Source of the DNA: Candidatus Aerophobota bacterium
Lineage (GTDB): Bacteria > Aerophobota > Aerophobia > Aerophobales > B47-G16
NCBI GenBank assembly: GCA_003648815.1
Contig: QMPZ01000118.1
Location: forward strand, 1-5,078
Reading direction: 5' to 3'
Length of the DNA: 5,078 bases
The notes below the pieces were generated by a model. The model ran no database searches. It was given only the letters and a program-made list of their open reading frames with translations, and was not told where the DNA came from. Shown here in pieces: positions 1 to 5,078 of this stretch (its first letter is position 1; each line of letters starts with the position of its first letter). The position numbers were made by a program, and so were the translations under genes.

Positions 1-614
1 CTGATGAGGATGAGATTAAAAAGAGAATAGTCAATAGGAGATTAGCCAGGATAGACGAAATTCCCCCAGAGAAGTTTCTACCGTATAAAGGGGATGAGAG
101 AGGTGTGCCACCATTTCCAGTCTTGGGGGCTGGTTACAGAGTGATTAGATCCTTAAACCCGCATGATGAGAGGGGGTATATTGCTTGGAGTCCAGACGTG
201 TTTGAAAGAATGTACAAAAGGATAATCGGGAAGATAAGGAACAACATAGACGACATAGCAAAATACAGGGAATTCTACTTAGATGATGCAGATATAGCCG
301 TAGTGGCTTATGGAAGTACTGCGAGAATCGCGTTAGGAGCTGTGAAGAAACTTAGAGAGGAAGGAATTAAGGTAGGTTTACTTAAGTTAGATACAGTATT
401 CCCAGTACCTGAAAAAGAACTAAAGAAGGTTGCTGAAGGAGTCAAAGGTATTTTGGTTCCTGAACTTAACATCGGGAAGTACGTTCTTGAGGTAGAAAGA
501 GTTGCTGGATGCATAACAAAAGTTAAATCATTACCTAAGAATAGAGGAGAACAATTTACCTTAAAAGAAATTGCTTCCGGAATAAAGAATTTGTACCGGG
601 AGGTGGTGATTTAG
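1..614 (+). CDS. korA: 2-oxoacid (2-oxoglutarate):ferredoxin oxidoreductase, alpha subunit, C-terminal part (5' end outside window)
   Basis: The reading frame is open from base 3 to the TAG at 612-614, giving 203 residues of a protein whose start lies upstream. In related archaea KorA is about 370-390 residues, so nearly half is missing. The visible part holds the end of the pyrimidine-binding domain (NPHDERGY, with the conserved His-Asp-Glu, coded near 156-179) and then the transketolase-C-like domain: VVAYGSTARIALGAV (about 300-344), a GIKVGLLKLDTVFPVPE stretch, and ILVPELNIG (about 453-479). In this family the alpha subunit supplies part of the thiamine diphosphate site and helps bind CoA in cytoplasmic oxidative decarboxylation of 2-oxoacids. 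One base separates it from korB. The GTG at 105 is an internal Val codon, not a start, because homology continues upstream of it. The 2-oxoglutarate assignment comes from family resemblance and neighbours; another 2-oxoacid is possible. Confidence 0.9.
   Translation, partial: DEDEIKKRIVNRRLARIDEIPPEKFLPYKGDERGVPPFPVLGAGYRVIRSLNPHDERGYIAWSPDVFERMYKRIIGKIRNNIDDIAKYREFYLDDADIAVVAYGSTARIALGAVKKLREEGIKVGLLKLDTVFPVPEKELKKVAEGVKGILVPELNIGKYVLEVERVAGCITKVKSLPKNRGEQFTLKEIASGIKNLYREVVI
599..610 (+). promoter_or_regulatory. Ribosome binding site of korB
   Basis: GGAGGTGGTGAT lies within the last codons of korA and ends 5 bases before the korB ATG. It can pair with the archaeal anti-Shine-Dalgarno in two registers (GGAGGTG or GGTGAT). 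The overlap with korA suggests coupled translation. Confidence 0.8.
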
Positions 615-615
615 C

Positions 616-1458
616 ATGAGCACCGTAAAACATCCAAGGTCAAAATACCTCCGAGAAGATTTAATGCCACATACCTTCTGCCCTGGCTGTGGAATTGGGC
701 AACTTATGAATTACTTAACTAAGGCCTTAGACGATCTTTCATCGGAAGGAAAGATTGATCTAGACAAGGTCGTGATAGTGGCTGGGGTTGGATGTGCAGC
801 AAGGCTTCCAATCTTCATGAATTTCGAATGCATCCACGGCATACATGGACGTGAATTAGCATTCGCGACCGGGATAAAACTAGCCAATCCTAATCTCCAC
901 GTAATAGCTGTCCTAGGAGATGGAGCTGCCGCTAACATAGGTGCTAATCACTTCATACAGGCGTGTAGGAGGAACGTAGGAATAACTACAATAGTGGTAA
1001 ATAACAGAGTTTTTGCAATGACTGGAGGAGAGGTATCGGCGACTACACCTAAGGGTGTCACTACATCTACTTCTCCCTATGGAAACATTGAGAGACCATT
1101 TGATCTTTGCAAGCTTGCCGAAGCTGCTGGGGCAACTTTCATAGCAAGATGGACTACAGCACATCCATTCCAATTAATAAACACATTAAAAAAGGCCATA
1201 ACTCATAAAGGATTCTCTGTCGTTGAAGTCGTTTCCCAATGTGTAACATTTTATGGAAGGAGGGTGTATGGGGTGGATGATCCTGCAGTAATATGGAAGA
1301 AGCTTAAGGAAGAAAGTGTCCCCATAGAACAAGCAAGAAAAATGAGTCCAGAGGATCTTAGGAACAAGATAATTGTAGGTGAGTTTAAGATCGAGTTAAA
1401 ACCTACGTTTGAGGAGGAATATTATAATATGGTGAAAAGGATAAGAGAAGGAAGGTGA
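616..1458 (+). CDS. korB: 2-oxoacid (2-oxoglutarate):ferredoxin oxidoreductase, beta subunit
   Basis: This 280-residue protein is full length for KorB. It is the thiamine diphosphate- and 4Fe-4S-binding catalytic subunit, which decarboxylates the 2-oxoacid and passes electrons towards ferredoxin. Visible marks are the CPGC motif (Cys22, Cys25), Cys60 in GVGCAARLP and Cys209 in SQCVTFYGR, the probable four cluster ligands. HGRELAFATGIKLANP (about 77-92) follows, then the ThDP/Mg motif GDG at 101-103 ending in NN at 129-130, and FAMTGGEVSATTPKG (133-147). HTFCPGCGIG at the N-terminus and the HKGFSVVEVVSQC block near residue 200 resemble KorB more than pyruvate-type PorB. The ATG is supported by GGAGGTGGTGAT 5 bases upstream. 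korC follows 6 bases after the TGA. All expected catalytic and cluster residues are present, so it should be active; substrate identity is inferred. Confidence 0.95.
   Translation: MSTVKHPRSKYLREDLMPHTFCPGCGIGQLMNYLTKALDDLSSEGKIDLDKVVIVAGVGCAARLPIFMNFECIHGIHGRELAFATGIKLANPNLHVIAVLGDGAAANIGANHFIQACRRNVGITTIVVNNRVFAMTGGEVSATTPKGVTTSTSPYGNIERPFDLCKLAEAAGATFIARWTTAHPFQLINTLKKAITHKGFSVVEVVSQCVTFYGRRVYGVDDPAVIWKKLKEESVPIEQARKMSPEDLRNKIIVGEFKIELKPTFEEEYYNMVKRIREGR
1453..1458 (+). promoter_or_regulatory. Ribosome binding site of korC
   Basis: AGGTGA includes the TGA stop of korB and lies 6 bases before the korC ATG. It is a partial match to AGGAGGTGAT and again suggests translational coupling. Confidence 0.65.
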
Positions 1459-1464
1459 GGGGAA

Positions 1465-2016
1465 ATGCCGGAGTGGAGCATTAGGCTTTTAGGCATAGGT
1501 GGTCAAGGCATCGGCTTATCATCGGTTATACTAGCTCACGCTGCAGTGCTAGACGGTCTTAATGCTGTACAAACACAAAGATATGGAGCGGAAGTAAGAG
1601 GGGGTGAAGTCTACGCGGACGTCAAAATCTCAGATGGAGAAATCTATTCCCCCTCCATAGATGAGGCAGACTACATGATAGGATTCGCATACAGTACACT
1701 ATCAAAATACATAAATACGATTAAGGATGGCGGTATCCTCTTCATAGACCCAGATCTCGTCCGACAGCTTCCACCTACAACGAAGCGTATCAAAACCGTT
1801 TACAGGATTCCGGCAACACGCATTGCTGCTGAACTAGGTAATGTTAGGGTAGCTAATGTTGTTATGCTGGGAGCTATGAGAGAGATTACAAACATTGTTA
1901 CGGAAGAAAGCCTACTCAAGTCCATGGAATTGCATATACGGAAGAAATATATTGAAATTAATAAGAAAGCATATATTGCCGGCAAAAATTTTGTTCTAAG
2001 TGGCAGAAAGGAATAA
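1465..2016 (+). CDS. korC: 2-oxoacid (2-oxoglutarate):ferredoxin oxidoreductase, gamma subunit
   Basis: The product is 183 residues, the usual size of a separate gamma subunit of the pyruvate/ketoisovalerate oxidoreductase catalytic-domain family. The glycine-rich loop GIGGQGIG (10-17) near the start, QRYGAEVRGGEVYADV (38-53, more often SYG in relatives), and the C-terminal pattern P-A-T-R-I-A-A-E-L-G-N (116-126) followed by VANVVMLGA (129-137) are the family signatures. The subunit is structural, completing the cytoplasmic KorABC complex; in alpha-gamma fused enzymes the same domain lies at the N-terminus of the large chain. The ATG follows AGGTGA, which overlaps the end of korB, so translation is probably coupled. 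The 21-base gap to the sucC start is the largest between genes in the window, but it contains no visible terminator. Confidence 0.94.
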   Translation: MPEWSIRLLGIGGQGIGLSSVILAHAAVLDGLNAVQTQRYGAEVRGGEVYADVKISDGEIYSPSIDEADYMIGFAYSTLSKYINTIKDGGILFIDPDLVRQLPPTTKRIKTVYRIPATRIAAELGNVRVANVVMLGAMREITNIVTEESLLKSMELHIRKKYIEINKKAYIAGKNFVLSGRKE

Positions 2017-2024
2017 TCGGAACC

Positions 2025-2031
2025 GAGGGTG
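2025..2031 (+). promoter_or_regulatory. Ribosome binding site that decides the sucC start
   Basis: GAGGGTG ends 6 bases before the ATG at 2038. The alternative in-frame GTG at 2029-2031 is part of this motif and has no comparable motif at proper spacing upstream. Together with the family N-terminus MRLFEFQAKE, this favours the ATG. Confidence 0.75.
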
Positions 2032-2037
2032 TTAAAA

Positions 2038-3192
2038 ATGAGGCTCTTCGAATTTCAAGCAAAGGAAATATTCAGGAAATACAACATACCAACAAGTACC
2101 TTTAATTATCTAATTAAAACCCCCGAAGAAGTCAATACAATCTTGGATAAACTGCCGCTTCCTTGCGTTCTTAAAGCTCAGGTTCTTAGCGGTAGAAGAG
2201 GAAAGGCGGGAGGCATCAAAATAGTCAAAACTAAAGAGGAAATCCCTAGACTGGTGGAGCAGCTTTTTAATCTAGTGATTGGTGGAGAGAGAACTCACGC
2301 TATTTTAGTGGAGGATTATATCGATATTGAGAGAGAGCTTTATGTTAGCATAGCCATAGATACTACAACTAACAATATTACAATACTTGCTTCACCCCTC
2401 GGAGGTATAGAGGTTGAAGAACTTGTTCTTAAGTATCCTGAAAAACTCTTTAAAATAGATGTAGATCCATTTATTGGAATAAAGCCTTATCAAGCAAGAT
2501 CTCTTGCAAAAAAGCTTGGGCTATCAGGAAGGTTAATCAATGTATTCGCACGTATCCTGGACTCTATGTATAGAATACTCATAGACTACGATGCTGAGCT
2601 AGTAGAAATAAATCCTTTAGCAGTAACGAAAACAGGAGAATTAATAGCTATAGACGCCAAGATAGTATTGAATGAACCAGCTAAGTATAGGCATCAAGAA
2701 GCTTTTAAACGGTTAGAGGAAGAGCAAGAAGCTATTGGTATCACTAAAAACCCAACAGAAGCAAAACTGAAGGAGCTTGGGAGTACAGCATATATTGAAT
2801 TCGAAAAAGAGGGTATTGCACTTGTATCTGATGGAGCAGGTATTGGAATGTATGCGTATGACTTAATTAATGAGTTAGGAGGTACAGTTGCTATTTATTG
2901 TGAGCTCGGCTTAGCTAATACTGCCGAGAGAGTGTATCAAGCATTAAAAATAATTTCAAGCAATCAAAAAACAAAAGCAATTCTAATAAACTGGTTCGGT
3001 GGGGCTAATATAATGGACGAAATGTGTAAAGGCTTAATACAGTTTCGAAGAGAAAACACTAATATCCCGATCGTAGTAAGAATAGCTGGAACTAATTCGG
3101 ATAAAGCGCATGAGATGTTAAAAGGCACAAATATTTTTGTCACGGAGGATATTAATGAAGCTGTGAATAAGATAATATCTCTCGGGGGGTAA
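2038..3192 (+). CDS. sucC: Succinyl-CoA ligase (NDP-forming) beta subunit, divergent; possibly acting on another acid
   Basis: This 384-residue ATP-grasp protein is close to the length of E. coli SucC (388) and alignable end to end. The N-terminus MRLFEFQAKEIF matches the family MNLHEYQAKQLF pattern and fixes the ATG at 2038; the upstream in-frame GTG at 2029 lies inside the ribosome binding site. Conserved residues are Lys46, the RGKAGG loop (54-59), Glu100, Glu190 and Asn192 in EINP, and Asp206 (Mg ligands Asn192/Asp206). With SucD it interconverts acyl-CoA, ADP or GDP and phosphate with the acid, nucleotide triphosphate and CoA. Several normally conserved sites differ: NGAGLAM is DGAGIGM (265-271, Asp at the E. 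coli Asn264 substrate position), LDVGGGA is CELGLAN (288-294), and NIFGGIV is NWFGGAN (318-324). The fold and ligase class are secure; succinate as the substrate is an inference from context. Confidence 0.88.
   Translation: MRLFEFQAKEIFRKYNIPTSTFNYLIKTPEEVNTILDKLPLPCVLKAQVLSGRRGKAGGIKIVKTKEEIPRLVEQLFNLVIGGERTHAILVEDYIDIERELYVSIAIDTTTNNITILASPLGGIEVEELVLKYPEKLFKIDVDPFIGIKPYQARSLAKKLGLSGRLINVFARILDSMYRILIDYDAELVEINPLAVTKTGELIAIDAKIVLNEPAKYRHQEAFKRLEEEQEAIGITKNPTEAKLKELGSTAYIEFEKEGIALVSDGAGIGMYAYDLINELGGTVAIYCELGLANTAERVYQALKIISSNQKTKAILINWFGGANIMDEMCKGLIQFRRENTNIPIVVRIAGTNSDKAHEMLKGTNIFVTEDINEAVNKIISLGG
3184..3190 (+). promoter_or_regulatory. Ribosome binding site of sucD (imperfect)
   Basis: GGGGGGT covers the last Gly codons of sucC and the first base of its stop, and ends 6 bases before the sucD ATG. 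It differs from GGAGGT at one base. The overlap fits coupled synthesis of the two ligase subunits. Confidence 0.6.
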
Positions 3193-3196
3193 GCTT

Positions 3197-4096
3197 ATGG
3201 TAATTGAAATAAATAATGTTAGATTAGACAGAAATACTAGAGTAGTAGTTCAGGGAATAACGGGTAGGATGGGTTCGTTTCAGACTAAGTTAATGATTGA
3301 TTACGGTACTAATGTAGTTGCAGGTGTAACTCCTGGTAAGGGAGGGATGAAAATCCATGGAGTTCCAGTGTATGATACAATCTTTGAAGCTAAAGAGGAA
3401 AAAGGTCCTTTTGATGTAGCAATAGCATTCGTACCGCCCGGCAGCATCTTAGATAGCTGTATTGAAGCTGTTGATGCTGGCGTTAAACTTATTGTGGTCA
3501 CAACAGCAGATGTTCCTTATCTTGATGCAATAAAGGTAATACACTACGCTAACAAGAAAGGAGCAAAAATAGTAGGACCCGAAGCAGCAGGGATTCTCGT
3601 GCCCCACGAGTGCAAACTGGGGGTTCATCCCGTACAACCCGACAAATACTTTACTAAGGGACCAGTCGGTATCGTGTCCAGAAGCGGTTCTCTCTCCTAT
3701 GACACTTCCAGAATCCTCTCTGAAGCAGGAATAGGTCAATCCGCCATAGTTTGTATAGGGGGTGGGCCAATATGGGGAACTACAATGATAGACGTGATTG
3801 AATCACTGGAACGAGACAAAGATACAGAGGTAATTTTAATGCTTGGCGAGATAGGGGGCACCATTGAGGAGGAAACAGCTGAATATATTAAACGTAATGT
3901 ATCAAAGCCTGTTACAGCTTTAATAGTCGGTCGTTACGCCCCGCCAGGAAAAAGCATGGGTCACGCATCAGCAATCATAATGAGAGGGAGGGGGACATGG
4001 CATGCTAAGGTACAGTCATTGAGGAATGCTGGCGTACATGTTGCTAAAACCTTTAAAGATCTTTTAGAAATTATTCAAAAACACCTAAAAAGATAA
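3197..4096 (+). CDS. sucD: Succinyl-CoA ligase (NDP-forming) alpha subunit, divergent; possibly acting on another acid
   Basis: This 299-residue product compares with 289 in E. coli SucD. It has the N-terminal CoA-binding Rossmann domain (QGITGRMGSF, 19-28; GVTPGKGG, 43-50, with Lys48) and the ligase domain (GIVSRSGSLSYD, 158-169). The phosphorylated histidine is His256 in MGHASAI, and the partner Glu218 in GEIGG (217-221) is kept, so the phosphohistidine mechanism looks intact. Deviations from the usual family consensus are GPEAAG at 127-132 in place of GPN(C/T)PG, TTADVP (102-107) in place of ITEGIP, SGS for SGT, and GGGPIWGTTMID (188-199) in place of GGDPI-G--FID. The ATG follows sucC by 4 bases, with a GGGGGGT motif overlapping the sucC end. 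It is the obligate partner of the preceding subunit; the shared divergence suggests the two evolved together. Confidence 0.88.
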   Translation: MVIEINNVRLDRNTRVVVQGITGRMGSFQTKLMIDYGTNVVAGVTPGKGGMKIHGVPVYDTIFEAKEEKGPFDVAIAFVPPGSILDSCIEAVDAGVKLIVVTTADVPYLDAIKVIHYANKKGAKIVGPEAAGILVPHECKLGVHPVQPDKYFTKGPVGIVSRSGSLSYDTSRILSEAGIGQSAIVCIGGGPIWGTTMIDVIESLERDKDTEVILMLGEIGGTIEEETAEYIKRNVSKPVTALIVGRYAPPGKSMGHASAIIMRGRGTWHAKVQSLRNAGVHVAKTFKDLLEIIQKHLKR

Positions 4097-4106
4097 GGAG
4101 GTGATT
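4095..4106 (+). promoter_or_regulatory. Ribosome binding site of korD, near-perfect
   Basis: AAGGAGGTGATT overlaps the sucD stop and ends 2 bases before the ATG; the GGAGG core ends 7 bases before it. It matches the complement of the 16S rRNA 3' tail almost completely, the strongest such site in the window. That would suit higher output of a small electron carrier. Confidence 0.85.
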
Positions 4107-4108
4107 AA

Positions 4109-4318
4109 ATGAAGTATCCTGTTATTAATGAAGAATGGTGTAAGGGATGCGGCATATGTGTTGCGGTATGCCCAAAGCAAGTACTTAGAGTATCCCCAAC
4201 TAAAATTAATAAGAGAGGTCTAAACGTTGCGGAGGCGCAAGCTCCTGAAAAATGTATAGGTTGTAGATTATGCGAGACGGTATGTCCTGATTTCGCAATA
4301 ACAATCGTTGAAGGATGA
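4109..4318 (+). CDS. korD: 2x[4Fe-4S] ferredoxin-type delta subunit of 2-oxoacid:ferredoxin oxidoreductase
   Basis: This 69-residue protein has two full cluster motifs: Cys11, Cys14, Cys17 with Cys21-Pro, and Cys49, Cys52, Cys55 with Cys59-Pro. Each cluster normally takes its fourth ligand from the other motif. The spacing, the start near a W-C-K-G-C-G-I-C stretch, and the ending CPDFAITIVEG resemble KorD of archaeal KorDABC complexes, which relays electrons from the KorB cluster to soluble ferredoxin. The 27-residue linker between the motifs is typical of this type. The start is supported by AAGGAGGTGATT, the best ribosome binding site in the window. It is separated from korABC by sucC and sucD, whereas in several archaea korD is the first gene of the cluster. 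It could instead serve as a free ferredoxin; the KorD role is inferred from similarity and linkage. Confidence 0.88.
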   Translation: MKYPVINEEWCKGCGICVAVCPKQVLRVSPTKINKRGLNVAEAQAPEKCIGCRLCETVCPDFAITIVEG

Positions 4319-4320
4319 GA

Positions 4321-4328
4321 AGGAGGGG
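4321..4328 (+). promoter_or_regulatory. Ribosome binding site of the DUF4392 gene
   Basis: AGGAGGGG lies in the 18-base gap after korD. Its GGAGG core ends 10 bases before the ATG at 4337, within the usual range, and supports that start. Confidence 0.75.
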
Positions 4329-4336
4329 TTTGGTAA

Positions 4337-5078
4337 ATGACATCCTACGAGACGCTAGGTAAATGGCTAGATACGCTTGTAAATATTGATATAATCGGTA
4401 GAGGTATAATAGATAAACTATATACCGCAGCATACGAGAGGACTGGCGAACCCCTGATATATAAGGCGGCAAGAGAAATTAAGGAAGCTGTTGATAAGAA
4501 CGATGTAGTTTTGATAATGACGGGTTTCAGGACACCTCCTTTATTCATTACAGAAACAGATGGGCCTTTAGGGGCAGCATCGCTCGCAAGAGCTATTGAC
4601 ATATGTTTAGGCGGTAGACCTGTAATTATAACTGAGCCTGAAGATACCTCACTAAGAATATTAGAAGCTGTAGTTAGGGGGGTTGGACTAAGTGTCGTAC
4701 CTATTAAAGAGATCAGTAAGGAATCATACAGGCATTGTGCTTCAGTTATAGGATTTACGTTAGATGAGGAGAAAGCAAGTGAAGAGGCAAAAAAACTTCT
4801 AGATGAACTAAACCCTAGTGCTGTAATAGCTATTGAAAAAGCAGGTCGTAATTCTAAGAATGTGTACCACAACCAGAGCGGACTAGATGTCAGTAAGTAT
4901 CACGCTAAGGTTGAACACATAATTATTGAAGCACAAAAAAGAGGTATCCTAACCGTAGGCATCGGGGATGGAGGCAACGAAGTAGGTATGGGGGTAATAG
5001 AGGATGTCGTAAGAAGGTATGTCCCATATGGTCGTGAGTGTCAATGCCCTTGTAAAGGAGGGATAGCAGCAGCCTCTA
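4337..5078 (+). CDS. DUF4392 / D-glutamate cyclase C-terminal-like family protein, stand-alone (3' end outside window)
   Basis: The frame is open from the ATG at 4337 to the window end, giving 247 residues without a stop. Family hallmarks are TGFRTPPLFITETDGPLGAA (62-81), LARAID (83-88), AIEKAGRN (165-172), VYHNQSGLD (176-184) and GIGDGGNEVGMG (208-219). These match the C-terminal domain of vertebrate D-glutamate cyclase (DGLUCY), which turns D-glutamate into 5-oxo-D-proline. In DGLUCY this domain is fused to a DUF1445 domain; here it starts directly, without that domain. Three cysteines (235, 237, 239) lie close together near the visible end. No signal peptide or membrane segment is seen, so it should be cytoplasmic. 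The start follows AGGAGGGG, 18 bases after korD. Family membership is clear, but biochemical function in archaea is not established to my knowledge; a role on glutamate or a related lactam is inference. Confidence 0.85.
   Translation, partial: MTSYETLGKWLDTLVNIDIIGRGIIDKLYTAAYERTGEPLIYKAAREIKEAVDKNDVVLIMTGFRTPPLFITETDGPLGAASLARAIDICLGGRPVIITEPEDTSLRILEAVVRGVGLSVVPIKEISKESYRHCASVIGFTLDEEKASEEAKKLLDELNPSAVIAIEKAGRNSKNVYHNQSGLDVSKYHAKVEHIIIEAQKRGILTVGIGDGGNEVGMGVIEDVVRRYVPYGRECQCPCKGGIAAAS

Noticed and set aside
105..107. GTG as a possible start of the first gene
   Set aside because: The same frame is open upstream to the window edge with plausible coding sequence, and residues after it begin mid-domain of KorA.
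711..1173. Two minus-strand open frames opposite korB
   Set aside because: Both are explained as shadows of the strongly conserved korB frame and have no recognisable domain or ribosome binding site.
2029..2037. GTG at 2029 as the sucC start, adding three residues
   Set aside because: It lies within the GAGGGTG ribosome binding site, and the family N-terminus begins at the ATG at 2038.
2263..2268. T-run as an archaeal terminator
   Set aside because: A short T-run inside the sucC coding frame with a gene continuing through it; no termination is expected there.
2038..4096. ATP-citrate lyase, citryl-CoA synthetase or malate-CoA ligase instead of SucCD
   Set aside because: Lengths and domain order fit any of these two-subunit ligases, and the loop changes do not match the patterns I recall for them. 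Kept as open alternatives under the findings, not as the call.
2038..4096. Decayed or pseudogenised sucCD
   Set aside because: Both frames are intact and full length, and the phosphohistidine, its glutamate partners and the Mg and ATP residues are retained.
4345..4872. 175-codon open frame on the minus strand
   Set aside because: It is opposite the DUF4392 coding frame, rich in Ser, Leu and Ile as reverse-frame shadows are, and matches no family I recognise.

Overview
The window is one tightly packed, single-strand stretch of an operon. It reads as archaeal, probably from a thermophile: the 2-oxoacid oxidoreductase is the separate-subunit ferredoxin type, arginine is mostly AGA/AGG and isoleucine often ATA, and most genes start just behind strong purine-rich Shine-Dalgarno sequences complementary to the archaeal 16S rRNA tail. 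I cannot name a species or phylum from this sequence alone.

Layout, all on the + strand: the C-terminal part of korA (to 614), korB (616-1458), korC (1465-2016), sucC (2038-3192, start moved downstream from the longest open frame), sucD (3197-4096), korD, a small two-cluster ferredoxin (4109-4318), and a gene of the DUF4392/D-glutamate cyclase C-terminal family (4337 to beyond the window end). Gaps between genes are 1 to 21 bases. I see no promoter, terminator, RNA gene, repeat, mobile element or CRISPR, and no gene-free stretch.

Working together, KorABCD would oxidise a 2-oxoacid (2-oxoglutarate by family) with CoA to an acyl-CoA (succinyl-CoA), passing electrons to ferredoxin. The SucCD pair would convert the thioester to the free acid with ATP or GTP formation, or run in reverse. 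The last gene points towards glutamate or a cyclic glutamate derivative.

The most interesting points are that the CoA ligase pair sits inside the oxidoreductase operon, between korC and korD; that both ligase subunits keep their catalytic residues but carry substitutions in conserved CoA- and acid-binding loops; and that a stand-alone DUF4392 gene is tied to them. This could be an ordinary lineage-specific TCA module or a 2-oxoacid/acyl-CoA module with altered substrate; the sequence alone does not decide.
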